DNA of 64,000 bases from Coenobita brevimanus (GCA_032717465.1 CM064664.1:956717-1020716), one strand, 5' to 3'. Positions 43,053 through 54,881 are shown, numbered from the stretch's first letter. The notes: generated by a model from the sequence alone, not told the origin. Made by a program: numbers and translations.

Positions 43053-44064
43053 CCCCTTCTTTACCGAAAATGTGTTTTGATGTACCCCTGTACATCGCCA
43101 GTAAACACCCGTGAGACACCGGAACCGCTACCGTGGTGTGCTGATACACCCTCTAATGAATGGCAGCTGAGGGTAGCCCGGTAAGGCTGTTTCTGAGGAC
43201 CTTGTGTTAGCAACAGCTCTGTGTTTTGACAACAAAGACTGTGATGAAGTTCTGACGAATTCTGACATCATAAGATACGTCATGACTGAGTTGCGGTGGC
43301 ACCAATGGCTTGCTCACTCATCTGTGATGTAACCTCTTTTAGACCAATCATTATTTTATTTATAATTTCTACAGATATCGTACTATATTTTCTGCTGACA
43401 TACGGCAAAATTTACACCCCTTGGCTTGCCTGAGAGAGTCAGTTACCACGCACTTGACCACGAGAGAGGGTGTACAGGATATTTTTCTCTCATGGCATCT
43501 CTGGCAAATTCCGATAGTGACGAGTATATTCCTCATGTGGATACTTATTTAGATGTATCAGATGATGATGCAGCAGTGTCTGATGTGTCAGTAGATGACT
43601 ATGATCCTGAAAATGATAGTGAAGTTGATGTGAGTGAGGAAGGAGGAGGAAAATAGTAGCGAGCTTAGTGACGCTGCACTCTCGGCAACAAGTGCGTCAA
43701 GGTCATCACCATCACGTGTCCACACACTTCATGCTTAGCTTACAAGGTAAATAAATAAGCCATCCATCTGTGCCGGACATTTTGTTCAAGCCAGTTTGTA
43801 CAGTAGTTACCTGGGTAACAGTACTTCAGCATAAGATATGTAAACTTATATACCGTAATGATTTATTTAATACTATTTTTTTATTACCAACATCATGCTG
43901 GGTTTATGTGATCATCAGTATACGAACAAATAAAAAAGAGTGAATAGTTTCAACTTGGCCAAAAATATACACTACCCCTCACACTACGGGAGGGGGAGCT
44001 ATCAGGTCAGTATGGGGGGTAAACGTAATGCTTACGTTTGGGGGAGGGGCCGGTAAAGAAGGGG
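43053..44064 (+). mobile_element. piggyBac-like element, non-autonomous (1.0 kb)
   Basis: Inverted ends CCCCTTCTTTACCG and CGGTAAAGAAGGGG are bordered by TTAA at 43049-43052 and 44065-44068, the piggyBac target. A 54-codon ORF at 43492-43656 (MASLANSDSDEYIPHVDTYL, then Asp/Glu/Ser-rich) is like the acidic N-terminus of piggyBac transposases. The catalytic part is absent. Confidence 0.85.
43492..43656 (+). pseudogene. Transposase N-terminal remnant (acidic)
   Basis: 54 residues of acidic sequence with DVSDDDAAVSDVSVDDYDPE and ending SEEGGGK. Family knowledge: many piggyBac transposases begin with such an acidic segment before the DDD core. No core follows, so this is a remnant or a short ORF of a deletion derivative. 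Confidence 0.5.
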
Positions 44065-44299
44065 TTAATGATGAAGGAAGTGTATTTAGAGTGAAGATTC
44101 AGTCTGGCAGTAGCTGGTTGGCTTCATCTGACAGTGTTTTATAGCCCTTTTCAGCTTAGTTGATGGTTAATTGGATCAGTAACCAAGGACACTCATTCAT
44201 ACCTCATATCATAGGCTCAGTGATTTTCCTACAACCATGTCATAGTATTTATGTTGCCAGAATAGCCCAGCACTGCCAGTTGAACACAAACCAACTGTA

Positions 44300-45760
44300 G
44301 TAACCAGTGACACTCATTCCTGCCTCAGGATTACACTTCATTGAATTACACACAACATGACTTACACTGGCTTGTCAAATATTACACTATTTAAGCTCCA
44401 AAAAAAGTTATAAGTAGCAAAATCATTATCAGCATAGCAACATAATAGATATAATGGTTGCATGTATATAATAAATATAATATAGATGATATATTGCTGT
44501 AGTGAGCAGAGGAAAAATCTGATGATGAATTTTTCTTTCCAGCTTGTGGTGAAGTGACAAAAGAAACTAACTCATCACACGCCACATACCAAGACATGCC
44601 ACCATCAGGCATGACACTGCTGCTGAGTACTTCATCTTGACCTCCCATAATCTCTCCAAGGCAGCATGAGGGGAGGTATCTGGTCAGGCCTGATTGACTA
44701 TACTCAGTTATGAGGTTGGTGTGCTGCTCCTACCAAAATTACTGGTGAGTATATATGTATGTGTGTGTGTGTGTGTTTAAATAACTTATGTGTAATAATT
44801 TACTAACTCTTTACTAATTATACTGAAAACTTATTTTGATATTTTACACTTACACTTTAAACTTATACTACCAGTGAAACTCATTCCTGCCCCGTGATTA
44901 AAGTTAACTGAATTACACACATGAGGCTGTCAAATACTACACTGTTTAAGTTCCAAAAAAAGTCATAAGTAGCAAAAGCATTATCAGCATAGCAACATAA
45001 TAGATATAGCAGTAGCATGTATATAATATAGATGATACAATCGGATACATTTATGTGAAGCTACAGAACCTGGTGAATGTTTTTGGTGTATCTGATAGAG
45101 CCAGGATTTCAGGGGCTTGAATGATGAGTGAATGGAAGCCTGGCCCATTGGACTGGGCAAATTTGGGCTGTCTGGACATTGCTACTCCTCACCCTGCCCT
45201 AGGGTGGGAAAGAAGGTCTGGATGATGATGATGATGATATGATAATGGTTGTAGTGAGTAGAGGAAATATATGATGATTTTTTCTTTCCAGCATGTGGCA
45301 AAGTGACAATTAGAACCTGCCTCGTGACATGCCACAGCCAAAGCCTTCTGCCGCCACCAGGGGTGATACTGACACCAGCGAGTGTTTCATCTTGACCTCA
45401 CACAGTCTTATGCCGCCACCAGGGGTGATACTGACACCAGCGAGTGTTTCATCTTGACCTCACAGTCTTATGCCGCCACCAGGGGTGATACTGACACCAG
45501 CGAGTGTTTCATCTTGACCTCACACAGTGTCTCCAAGGCAGCATGGGGGGGTATCCAGTTGGTCCAGCTTTACCACCCTCAGTTATGCAGTGGGTGTGCT
45601 GCTGCTTCCAAAACTACTGGTATGTATATTTGTATGTGCATATGTGTGTATGTGTGTAAATAACTCATGTGGAATAATTTACTGTATACTAATTATGCTG
45701 AAAACTTATTTTAACTGATAATTTACACATACACTTTAAACTTATGCTACCCTTGTACTT
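44300..45760 (+). repeat. Tandem segmental duplication (two units of about 0.6-0.9 kb)
   Basis: Unit 1 (about 44300-44870) and unit 2 (about 44871-45760) share CTCATTCCTGCC..., CAAAAAAAGT(T/C)ATAAGTAGC, CATTATCAGCATAGCAACAT, a TTTTTCTTTCCAG acceptor-like site (44544 and 45291), CATCTTGACCTC and TTAAACTTATACTA-like ends. In unit 2 a 62/60-bp repeat (GCCGCCACCAGGGGTGATAC) is present three times at about 45350-45535, and a family B repeat is inserted at 45055-45237. Open frames after both acceptor-like sites are short and stop. Confidence 0.75.
45055..45237 (+). mobile_element. Family B SINE-like repeat
   Basis: GAAGCTACAGAACCTGGTGA through GGTCTGGATGATGATGATGA. It has the same order and orientation as the right arm at 21212-21398. 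It interrupts unit 2 of the segmental duplication. Confidence 0.82.
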
Positions 45761-45796
45761 AAGACATATATTTCTGACATAGACTTGTATATATAA

Positions 45797-45798
<2 letters not shown>

Positions 45799-45841
<43 letters not shown>
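45799..45841. repeat. (CT)n microsatellite
   Basis: About 21 CT units. No element borders were recognised. Confidence 0.95.
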
Positions 45842-45842
<1 letters not shown>

Positions 45843-46053
45843 TCCACGGTTACTCTGTTACTTTCTTTGAAGGTCTGGTCACAGTGCTGTTCCATGTGTC
45901 CGAGGTTCAGATGAAAAAAAATATATCTATATCTATATATTGATAATATGATAGAATATATGCATGAACTATCCTTGATGTATTTCAGAATGCATGTCTA
46001 ATTATTCTTGTAAATCATAGTGAAAGTAATGCTAAAGATTCAGAAAATTAACT

Positions 46054-49000
46054 TCTCTATCTATCTATCTATTGCCAGATGCCTCAATCCCGTTTGGGGT
46101 AGCCACAAACAAATCGCCTCCAAGTCACCCTGTCCCCCGCCATTTCACTGCCCTGCTCCCAACTCACACCCCTCTCTCTCATATACCTCTCCACCCGATC
46201 CCTCCATCTCATCCTCGGCCTCCCCCTCCCTCTTCCCCCCTCCACCTCACTCACATACACTCTCTTCATCAGTCTTTCACCCTCCATCCTCTCCACATGG
46301 CCAAACCACCTCAGTGTGTTCCTCATAACGCTTCCTATCACATCCACATCCACACCACAACGCTTCTTTATATCCTCATTCGTCAGCCTGTCTCTCCATG
46401 TGACTCCACAGGCTCCTCTTAAATAACTCATTTCCACTGCTCTCACTCTTGACTTGTGTCCTTCCAACAACGTCCAAGCTTCACTTCCGTACGTTAGAGT
46501 TGGTATCACAATACTGTCATGTAGTAACTTTTTCACTTCCATGGTCACTTCCCTGTTTCTTATCACTGCTTTCAAAGAACCAGCAACCTTTCTTCCCTGC
46601 TGTACCCTTTCAAGCACTTCACCCTCTAAACCTCCATCCTTACTCATCACACTACCCAAGTAATTAAATGTACTCACGTTTTCCAATTCCTCACTATCCT
46701 ACCTCACTGTACATTCACTGACTTCACCTCTCTCAAAGACTATCACTTTACTCTTCCGTACATTCACCTTTAGATTCCGTTTCTTACACACTCTCCCAAA
46801 CTCATCCACCAAGCCTTGCAGCTCCCCTTCGTCTTCACTCAACAACACAGTATCATCTGCAAACAACAGTACAGGGAGTTTCCAAACACTATCCTCTCTC
46901 ACCAGGGCCACTCCAACATCCACTACCCTACCTTGTACCTCTTTTATTACCCCATCCATGTACAGATTGAACAACCATGGAGACATGACACATCCCTGTT
47001 TCAACCCAACTTTCAAAGAGAAAAATTCACTTAGTTCACCATCCACACGCACTGCAGCCTTCGCACCATCGTACATACTCTCCACAGCATTCAACAACTT
47101 CCCATCTACTCCATATATTCTTAACACTTTCCACAATCCTTGTCCATCCACCCTGTCATATGCTTTCTCCAAATCCATGAAAGCTGCATACAACTTCTTT
47201 CCCTTCTCTAGAAACTTTTCCACTAAAGATCTGAGAATGAATATCTGATCTACACAATCTCTTCCCTTCCTAAAGCCTCCCTGTTCTTCTCCAACTAATT
47301 TCTCTGTTCTTTCTCTAACTTTGTCAATAAGTATCCTACCATACACTTTTCCTATTATACTAAGAAGACAAATGCCCCTATGATTACCACACACTTCTTT
47401 TTCCCCTTTTCCTTTGTACAAGGGAATAATTATACCTGACTTCCAATCCTCCAGGACTCTACCTTCCTCCCAGGCCAATCTGCACATCTTCCACATCCAT
47501 TCTGTTACTATCTCTCCCCCATGCTTCACATTTCACCACACACTCCATCAATTCCTGGGGCTTTCCCTGATTTAACTTTCTTCATTGCTGCCACAACTTC
47601 TATCCTACTGATTTCTTCCTGTCTTCTCACCTCCCTCCTTCTCCCAGCCATTCCCCAGCCACTTCTACTCGCATTACTTCCATCCTCTATGTTCAACAAT
47701 TCCTTAAAGTGTTCTCTCCATCTACTCACTTTTTCTCCCTTCTCCACTAGTAATCTACCATCTTTATCTTTCACTCCCCTGCTAACTTCACTTCCACCCT
47801 GTCTTACTCTTTTCACCTCTTTCCAGAACATTTTCTTACAGTCCCTCCACTTTACACTCAAATTCCTTCCAAATTCCTCGTCCACTCTCTTTTTACTCTC
47901 TTTTACTAATCTTTTCACCTCTCTCTTTCTTTCTACATATAACTCTCTCTTCCGCCTCTCAACTTCTTCCACGCCCCTATTTCTCATCCATTCATTGTAT
48001 GCTTTCTTCTTTTGTGCCACAGCCTGTCTCACCTCTTCAGTCCACCACGCTGTTCCTTGCACCCCCCTCCGTCTTCTCTTCCACACACCACATCACATGC
48101 TGCACATATTTCTTCTGTAAATATCCTACACACACCTTCCACATCCCCCATCTGCTCCAATTCATATTTGCCCAATCGTTCCTCCACTTCTCTCTTATAC
48201 TCTGCTTTTTTCTCATCCTCTTGTAACCTTTCCACTCCTTGCAACTACTCCTTCCTCTCGTCTTTCCCTTCTTCTATTCCTCCATCTTACTTGAATCCTA
48301 ATTCTGGCCACCACCAAGTAGTGGTCAGAAAGTCCACTCCCCCAATCTCTATAAGCTCTTTCCTCCATGACACATCTTCGCATCCTTTCATCCACACACA
48401 CATAATCAATCATTGCCTTCCTTTCATTCAGTTCACCACCCACCCTTCTCATCACTCGCCATGTATACCTGTGGATCATTTTATGCCTGAAGAGGGTATT
48501 GGCTATCACCAACCCCCTCCCAGCACAAATGTCCACTAACGCACTCCCATTCTCATCTATCTCAGCAGGCACACCCCACTCACCAACTATTCCATCCACC
48601 TTCACATTCCCAACTTTACCATTCATATCACCGATCAAAAACACTCTCACATTCCTTCCAAACTTTTCCATGCACACTTACACATTTGTCCAGAACTCTT
48701 CTCTCACTCTTCTAGCACGATCTTGCGTTGGCCCATACACACACACAATCACCCACATTTGTATTCCAACTTTCAACTTTACCCACACAATCCTTGACCC
48801 AACTGATCCATACTGTCTTATGCTCTTCTTCCATCATTTACTCCTTCCTTTGCCCTCTCATTCTCACCTGCTCCTGCACATATACCCCATCCATACTCCC
48901 ATTCTTTCACACTTTCTCCTCTCCATTTTGTTTCAGTCATTCCACATACATCCACTTTCGCACCGTCAAGCACCTGGACAATCTCTCTCTCTCTTTCACC

Positions 49001-49235
49001 TCATCATTCGCTCCTCTCACATTCCATGTACCCATTACCAAGTCCTTTGTCCGGTCCTTGGTCGTCATTGTTTGGTCAGTCCTTGTCCGAGGCTTCTTGT
49101 TTGTTTTTTTAGTGAGTTGTTTTCCAGGGAGGAGCACTAACCCTCCGCCAACCCTTTTAGTCGCCTTTTACGACAAGCAGGGATACTGGGGGAGTATTCT
49201 TGAAAAAAAAACCCTACCCCAGGGGGTAGTTTTTT
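46054..49235 (-). mobile_element. RTE-like LINE family R, near full length
   Basis: A 3.2-kb minus-strand copy with a (GATA)n tail at the left and the leader at about 49140-49235 (AAGAATACTCCCCCAGTATC on the minus strand). It belongs to the same subfamily as the copy at 11528, with the 3' end GGCATCTGGCAATAGATAG. Confidence 0.88.
46084..49065 (-). pseudogene. RTE endonuclease-reverse transcriptase, broken
   Basis: Endonuclease: MTTKDRTKDLVMGTWNVRG, then a frameshift near 48970, a stop near 48680 and FLIGDMNGKVGNVKVDG. Reverse transcriptase: FRKGRDCVDQIFILRSLVEK, AFMDLEKAYDRVDG, GLKQGCVMSPWLFNLYMDG and LLFADDTVLLSEDE. A stop near 46690 precedes NYLGSVMSKDGG, LRWFGHVERM and the intact C-terminus FVCGYPKRD. 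Further frameshifts lie near 48235, 48080 and 47527. The RT core from about 47500 to 46700 is open. Confidence 0.85.
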
Positions 49236-49539
49236 ATGCGAGGAAGAAGGAACAAAAGGCTAAGAGCCAGCAAAACAGTTCCTTCCAAGAAAAAAACAAA
49301 ACAAAAACAATACAAAAGAGAGCCAAATTCAAGATCCATTCATTTCGAGATGCCTGGACACACCGCGTTTGAAAGACTGGAGATCATATGAAGTAGGAAA
49401 TACCACTTTCTTGTTAGTAAATTGATGATGTAAGGTGGTTTAGCAAGAAGCCATTCACAACACTACTACAGTATCCTCTCAGCCCTATCAGGAAATAATG
49501 GAAGAAACTCTGTAATGGGCCAAAGCTCTTTTACCCATT

Positions 49540-49907
49540 TGAGAGGAGCCTGTGAAGTTACATGGAGAGACAGATTGACAAATGAGGACGTGAAGGAGCG
49601 TTGTGGTGTGGATGTGGATGTGATAGGAAGCATTAGGAGAAACACACTGAGATGTTTTGGCCATGTGGAGAGGATGCAGAGTGAGAGACTAATGAGGAGA
49701 GTGTATGTGAGTGAGGTGGAGGGGGGGAGAGGGATGGAGAGGCCAAGGATGAGATGGATGGATGGAGTGGAGAGGTATATGAGAGAGAGGGGGGGGGGTG
49801 AGCTGAGAGCAGGGCAGTGAAATGGCAGGGGACAGGGCGACATGAAGGCAATTTGTTTGTGGCCACCCCTTATGAGATTAAGGCGTCTGGCAATAGATAG
49901 ATAGATA
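49540..49907 (+). mobile_element. RTE family R 3' fragment
   Basis: Readings RGACEVTWRDRLTNEDVKER and GHVERMQSERLMRRVYVSEV. The end is GGCGTCTGGCAATAGATAGA with a (GATA)n tail. The preceding 300 bp (49236-49539) hold no recognised feature. Confidence 0.85.
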
Positions 49908-50124
49908 GACCACTTTTACCCTCACTTCCTAATGCCATTCGCTGCTTCACCAGTACTGCACACTGCCCACCTCTGGCCAGTCCAGTACATGTCAGTAGCC
50001 TTCTGTTACCCCACCATTTTAGTGACTAATGACAAAACCCTGTGAGTACTTGTAGTGCAGCCTGCCACAGAGGCTCATAATATTCTCAAGGATGGAAAGG
50101 CTGTTCTTAAGTTACATCATCAGC

Positions 50125-50320
50125 AGCAGCAGCAGCATCTGGACCTGCTTTCCCACCTTAGGGCAGGGTGAGGAGTAGCAATGTCCAGACAGCACAAATT
50201 TGCCCAGTCCAATGGGCCACGCTTCCATTCACTCATCATTCAAGTCCCCAGAATCCTGACGCTATCGGATATGCCAAAACATTCACCACGTTCTGTAGCT
50301 TCACATAAATGTATCCGTTC
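50125..50320 (-). mobile_element. Family B SINE-like repeat
   Basis: ATCTGGACCTGCTTTCCCAC, GGAGTAGCAATGTCCAGACA and CACCACGTTCTGTAGCTTCA, in the orientation of the left arm at 20935-21122, with a GCA-rich triplet tail at the left. Confidence 0.8.
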
Positions 50321-50765
50321 TCAAGTTACCACTATTAAATTCTGGTGAGGTTACAAGGCTGATAGGACTCAATAATGAAACCTTATGAGCAATAGGAGCA
50401 CCTGGAGTAACTGGAAAAATTAGTGACTTCTCTTCACCAGTTGTCTCAGTCATCACCTTTGTTATAAGCAGTAAGCAGACTGATACTTCTTCACATCATG
50501 ACGTCTGTAAAGAAAGTCTTATATAATACTGTACACATGTCTTAAGTTATAACCAAAATAACTGAACCTCGTGTAAGTAGATAACTTTGTGAAATGCTAC
50601 GAATTCGATCTGTACTGAGAAAGAAATTCATCCATTGTCCTAAGTAATAATAGTACATATTTTTGAGCAACTTACCAAACCCTCGGTGATGGATGGCACT
50701 GGGGTCCACACCACAGCTTGTTGTGGTGCAGAGTAGGACTGTGGTACACCATTTGAGTGCCAATG

Positions 50766-50802
<37 letters not shown>

Positions 50803-50838
50803 TGTGTGTCTCTCCCTCTCTCTCTCTCTCTCTCTCTC
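50766..50838. repeat. Compound (GT)n-(CT)n microsatellite
   Basis: A GT run followed by a CT run. The minus-strand open frames over it are simple-sequence artefacts. Confidence 0.95.
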
Positions 50839-51052
50839 ATGATGCCAGTAGTCTGTAGAGGTCATTATAAGTTCTAAGTAAGCCTTTTCCCTTCACTCAC
50901 TGGTCCCCCAAAGTCAGCACAGTAATATTAGTACTTTAATATTAAGGCTTCATGGATGGAATGGGCGTGGGATTGGATTTGAACTGCCCGCCATCCTTAA
51001 CTCAAATACCCACACACCTGATGTCACTGTTCTTTCCACTTTCTTCTCTATG

Positions 51053-51168
51053 TATCTATTTATTGCCAGACGCCATAATCCCATAAGGGGTGGCCATTTG
51101 ACTTTGAGTTAGTTGTTTTACGGGGAGGGGCACTAACCCTCCACCAACCCACTTGCTGACACGTAGAG
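51053..51168 (-). mobile_element. 5S-SINE body and tail without the 5S head
   Basis: On the minus strand: ACACGTCAG-like text, GGAGGGTTAGTGCCCCTCCC, then GGCCACCCCTTATGGGATTA and GGCGTCTGGCAATAAATAGA. It has the SINE body and the RTE-type terminus but stops where the 5S head would begin, so it is a 5'-truncated copy. Confidence 0.7.
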
Positions 51169-51181
51169 AGCACGTATGGTT

Positions 51182-51500
51182 TGGTTGTATGGTTACCACC
51201 CAGTGTTGTAAATGGTTTCTTGGCTTACAGGAAACCATTTGGCTTGTCACACAATGTAAAGCCACCTGTAAAGGAAAGAAAAGCAATAAGAAGTGACAGG
51301 AAAGATGGGAGAAATAGGAAGAGAGGAGGGCAGGCACAGAAAAAGAATGATAAAGGCTAAGGAAGAAGTAGGCAGCACTACATCAAGTGAGTGGATGATG
51401 GTGAGAAATAGGAAGAGAGGAGGGCAGGCACAGAAAAAGAATGATAAAGGCAAAGGAAGAAGTAGGCAGCACTACATCAAGTGAGTGGATGATGGTCGCC
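51182..51500 (-). mobile_element. Family A SINE 5' module with internal 92-bp duplication
   Basis: The hairpin module AAATGG...CCATTT (51208-51240) and ACAATGTAAAGCCACCTGTA are the reverse of the family A head. The segment AGAAATAGGAAGAGAGGAGG is repeated with a 92-bp period (51309 and 51401). Confidence 0.65.
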
Positions 51501-51602
51501 ACCACCTATCACCAGTTCCCTAAAATCCTAGTAAAACTGAATTATTAAAAACAGACAAGTATACGATAACAATAGTATTTGATAATCCTTCACATATTAA
51601 AT

Positions 51603-52420
51603 TCTATCTGTCTATTGCCAGACGCCTTAATCGCGTAAGGGGTGGCCACAAACAAATCACCTCCATGTCGCTCTGTCCCCTGTCATTTCTCTGTCCTGCT
51701 CCCATCTCACACCCCCTTCTCTCATATACATCTCTATTCCATCCCTTCATCTCATCCTTGGCATCCACCTCACTGACCTACACTCTCCTCATCACTCTCT
51801 CACTCTCCATCCTCTCCACATGGCCAAACCACCTCAGTGTGTTCCTCATAACGCTTCCTATCACATCCACATCAACACCACAACGCTCCTTTATATCCTC
51901 ATTTGTCAGCCTGTCTCTCCATGTGACTCCACATGCTCCTCTTAAATAACTCATTTCCACTGCTCTCACTCTTGTGTCCTTCCAACAACGTCCAAGCTTC
52001 ACTTCCGTACGTTAGAGTTGGTATCACAATACTGTCATTTAGCAACTTTTTCACTTCCATGCTCACTTCCCTGTTTCTTATCACTGCTTTCAAAGAACCA
52101 ACAACCTTTCTTCCCTGCTGTACCCTTTCACGCACTTCACCCTCCAAACCTCCATCCTTACTCATCACACTACCCAAGTACTTAAACGTACTCACATTTT
52201 CCAATTCCTCACCATCCAACCTTGCTGTCCATTCACTGACTTCACCTCTCTCAAAGACCATCACTTTACTCTTCCCTACATCCACCTTTAGATTCCTTTT
52301 CTTACACACTCTCCCAAACTCATCCACCAAGCCTTGCAGCTCTCCTTCATCTTCACTTAACAACACAGTATCATCTGCAAACAGTACAGGGAGATTCCAA
52401 ACACTACCCTCTCTCATTCA
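51603..52420 (-). mobile_element. RTE family R 3' fragment (0.8 kb)
   Basis: Minus-strand readings: VLFADDTVLLSEDEGELQGL, with one residue lost relative to LLFADD, then KYLGSVMSKDGG and LRWFGHVERMESERVM. It is 5'-truncated just upstream of the catalytic motif at about 52420. Confidence 0.86.
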
Positions 52421-52429
52421 TAGTGCCAA

Positions 52430-52985
52430 TTTAGCTAAGGAAAAAGTTGGTGAATGGAATTTTCCCTCGTCCCATCCCTGCAGCTGGCTCCTCTTGCCTT
52501 TGTTCATAACACAACGTGGAGCCGAGCTGGGCAAGGTCCCTCTCACATTCCTGCTTCCTGTGGATCTGTAGGTTATTTGGCCCTCCTAAAGAGGTTAGTA
52601 CGTACACATATATTCCTCATGGACACATTAAATATAGCTTGAAGTAGCTTTAGCATAAACTGACAAGTGATTAACAAGAAAACTGAAGTGAATGGCATGT
52701 TGGAAAAAGCCTTTGTTCACTGTGGCAGTGTTATAGTACAGAATAATTCCTGTATGCCAGTTTATAACTTTGTAAAAATTTATAGTAGTATGTCTTAGTT
52801 CCATGCTGTTGAGTTCAGGAGTAGTACAGTATGATGGATAGATGAACGAGGCATAGTTCATTACAATACCAAGAGGTCAGGAACAATGGCTCAGATATCT
52901 GTAGGACTGAACAGCAATAGGTGTAGAGGTATGTGTGCCACATTAACTTGTGTATGACTGACATTAACTTTATGTATTATTTTCA
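52430..52985. other. No recognised feature
   Basis: The open frame over 52430-52571 (EFSLVPSLQLAP-like and other frames) has no family resemblance. The rest is AT-rich and unstructured. Confidence 0.4.
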
Positions 52986-53236
52986 GGAGGGTGGCCATGT
53001 GGAGAGGATGGAGAGCGAGAGACTAATGAGGAGAGTGTATGTGAGTGAGGAGGGGGGGGAGAAGGAGAGGGAGGCCAAGGATAAGGTGGAGGGATGGAGT
53101 GGAGAGGTATATGAAAGAGTGGGGGTGTGAGCTGGGAGCAGGGCAGTGAAATGGTGGGGGACAGGGCATCATGGAGGCAGTTTGTTTATGGCCACCCCTT
53201 GTGGGATGAAGGTGTCTGGCACTAGGTAGATAGATA
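52986..53236 (+). mobile_element. RTE family R 3' fragment, diverged
   Basis: GGTGGCCATGTGGAGAGGAT to GGTGTCTGGCACTAGGTAGA, with indels in the Gly/Arg-rich stretch. Confidence 0.82.
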
Positions 53237-53825
53237 ATGTCACCATTGAGGTAACAGCCCCAGGTGCCATCAGTGAAGAAGGCTGTCTCTTCTGCTGTAC
53301 TTGTTTTTACTCTTACTTGGCCTTAAAATAACATCTTCTTGAAGGCTTAGTTGTAACAATAGATTAAGGCCAGATAACTGTGCCAGTCACAAAAATTACT
53401 ATAGAAACTCTGTATAGCAGTAACACAGTCTCACTCTGCCGTTGACCTGTGAAATACGGCAGAGAAGAATAAAGATCTGGGCCAAGTTAAGGTGAAGAAG
53501 GTGTTGTTAAATATGTGCCAGTCTCCTTCATTGATAGTGTGAATAACTAAGCCTCACAGGTGTAAGTCTTGATTTTATGGGAACAAGAGGGACATGTAAA
53601 CACTGGCTTTTTTTTTTTTCAGGATACAAATGTGAATGCAGTGGAATGCAGGCTGAAATTACCCTCTTACAGTCCACCATCTTTTCTCAGGGGATAAGGA
53701 GGAGTTGGGGAACTTTTGTTTAGCTAGGCAGCTGGGTTATATCAGTGTCATTGCTGGCAGACATTTTATTAGTAAGTCATATAAGCAAAGAACATCTGTA
53801 TAAGCTAAAAACAACTTTTCCACAG
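53237..53825. other. Diverged dispersed repeats upstream of the APC1-like exon
   Basis: 53350-53500 resembles text near 28380-28450 and 29640-29690 (GATCTGGGCCAAGTTAAGGT). 53620-53770 resembles repeat family E. No exon was recognised. Confidence 0.4.
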
Positions 53826-53999
53826 GTGCGTCCAGACTTCCTGCTGCTACGTACTGTTGCCCTTGACTTAATCACATGGGTCAGTGTACTACCAACTCCA
53901 GAGTGGGTAGAGGCTCATGTCCCGTCCTCTGTCCTGACACACGTACGCCGTGGCTGCAACCAGTCCACCCCAGGCATAGACCATGAATCCATACATCAG
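53826..53999 (+). CDS. APC1-like exon (anaphase-promoting complex subunit 1)
   Basis: A 174-nt stretch between a TTCCACAG acceptor and a CAG|GTAGTG donor, phase 0 on both sides. It reads VRPDFLLLRTVALDLITW, then LPTPEWVEAHVPS, and ends IDHESIHQ. From memory of the family, this matches the APC1 (ANAPC1) segment with a Leu/Arg helix, a W-x-S-V-x-P-T-x-x-W-V motif and an (I/V)DHES(I/L)xQ end, shortly before the proteasome/cyclosome repeats. APC1 is the large scaffold of the cell-cycle ubiquitin ligase. I found no convincing neighbouring exons of this gene. It could be the first visible exon of a gene continuing to the right, a nested gene or an isolated pseudo-exon. Confidence 0.45.
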
Positions 54000-54751
54000 G
54001 TAGTGGACGCGTGGAGCTGGGGCTGTACGTAGGTTGTTGGGGAGTAGTTTTGGTCCACTGAAAGATAAATTTCCTTGTGTAATACCTAGACAAATATACA
54101 GTACATCTTTGATATCTCCAACTTGGCAGGCTAGACTGATTTAACCTGCAAGATATACTGAGCCAGTTGCATTACCCATGTGTTGCTGTGTTGTTGCCTA
54201 TCTCCAGCATGCTGCTGCTTCAGTGTGCTGCTGTGTTAATGCATTGCAACCAGTGATAAGTGACCAAAATGCACCTCAGCACCACCACACCACCTCCCTG
54301 AAAGGCTCCCTGACTCAGGTCATGGAACTGAAATGTCTTTCCTTTCAAGAAAAACTCAGTAAGAAAATCTCCTAATTTATGCTGAAGTCAGTGCCTGTGC
54401 CTCTTACATGGATGTAGAGGGTAAGGGAGGAAAGTTATCAGTTGTTGCTAACCCAGCAAAGGACAACCCTCAGAGATGCAGAGGTATTGAGGGTTTTACT
54501 GTACAGTACAGTACAGTTTTGAACATGTGTACTGTGATGGAATAGGTATTGTAATTGTACAGTGCTATGCTGCCCCAGTCTGTCTGATTGAGTAGACCAG
54601 TCAGACACAGGCAGCTGCCCTCACTGGGCCATCCCATGCAGTGGGCCGATGTTCTTATGTGGCTGACAGAAGATGTGGTTCCTGGGTGGACACTGCATTT
54701 ACATCACCCAGTTAACAGGGGCACCATAATAGCCCTGCGTCAACCTGATTC
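54000..54751. other. No recognised feature
   Basis: Presumed intron after the APC1-like exon. I see no coding similarity; 54490-54520 holds a short ACAGT repeat. Confidence 0.4.
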
Positions 54752-54850
54752 TTGGTACTGTATATGGTTACCACCCAGTGTTGTAAATGGTTCCTTGAGT
54801 AGCAGGAAACCATTTGACCCATCACTCAGTGTAAAGCCATGTGAAATGGA
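54752..54850 (-). mobile_element. Family A SINE fragment
   Basis: GTATATGGTTACCACCCAGT and AGCAGGAAACCATTTGACCC, in reverse orientation. The hairpin module is partly decayed. Confidence 0.6.
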
Positions 54851-54881
54851 AGGAAGAGTAGTAGTAGTAGAAGTTGTTCCC

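Noticed and set aside
48728..49372. 214-residue plus-strand open frame
   Set aside because: Antisense shadow of the RTE endonuclease and leader.
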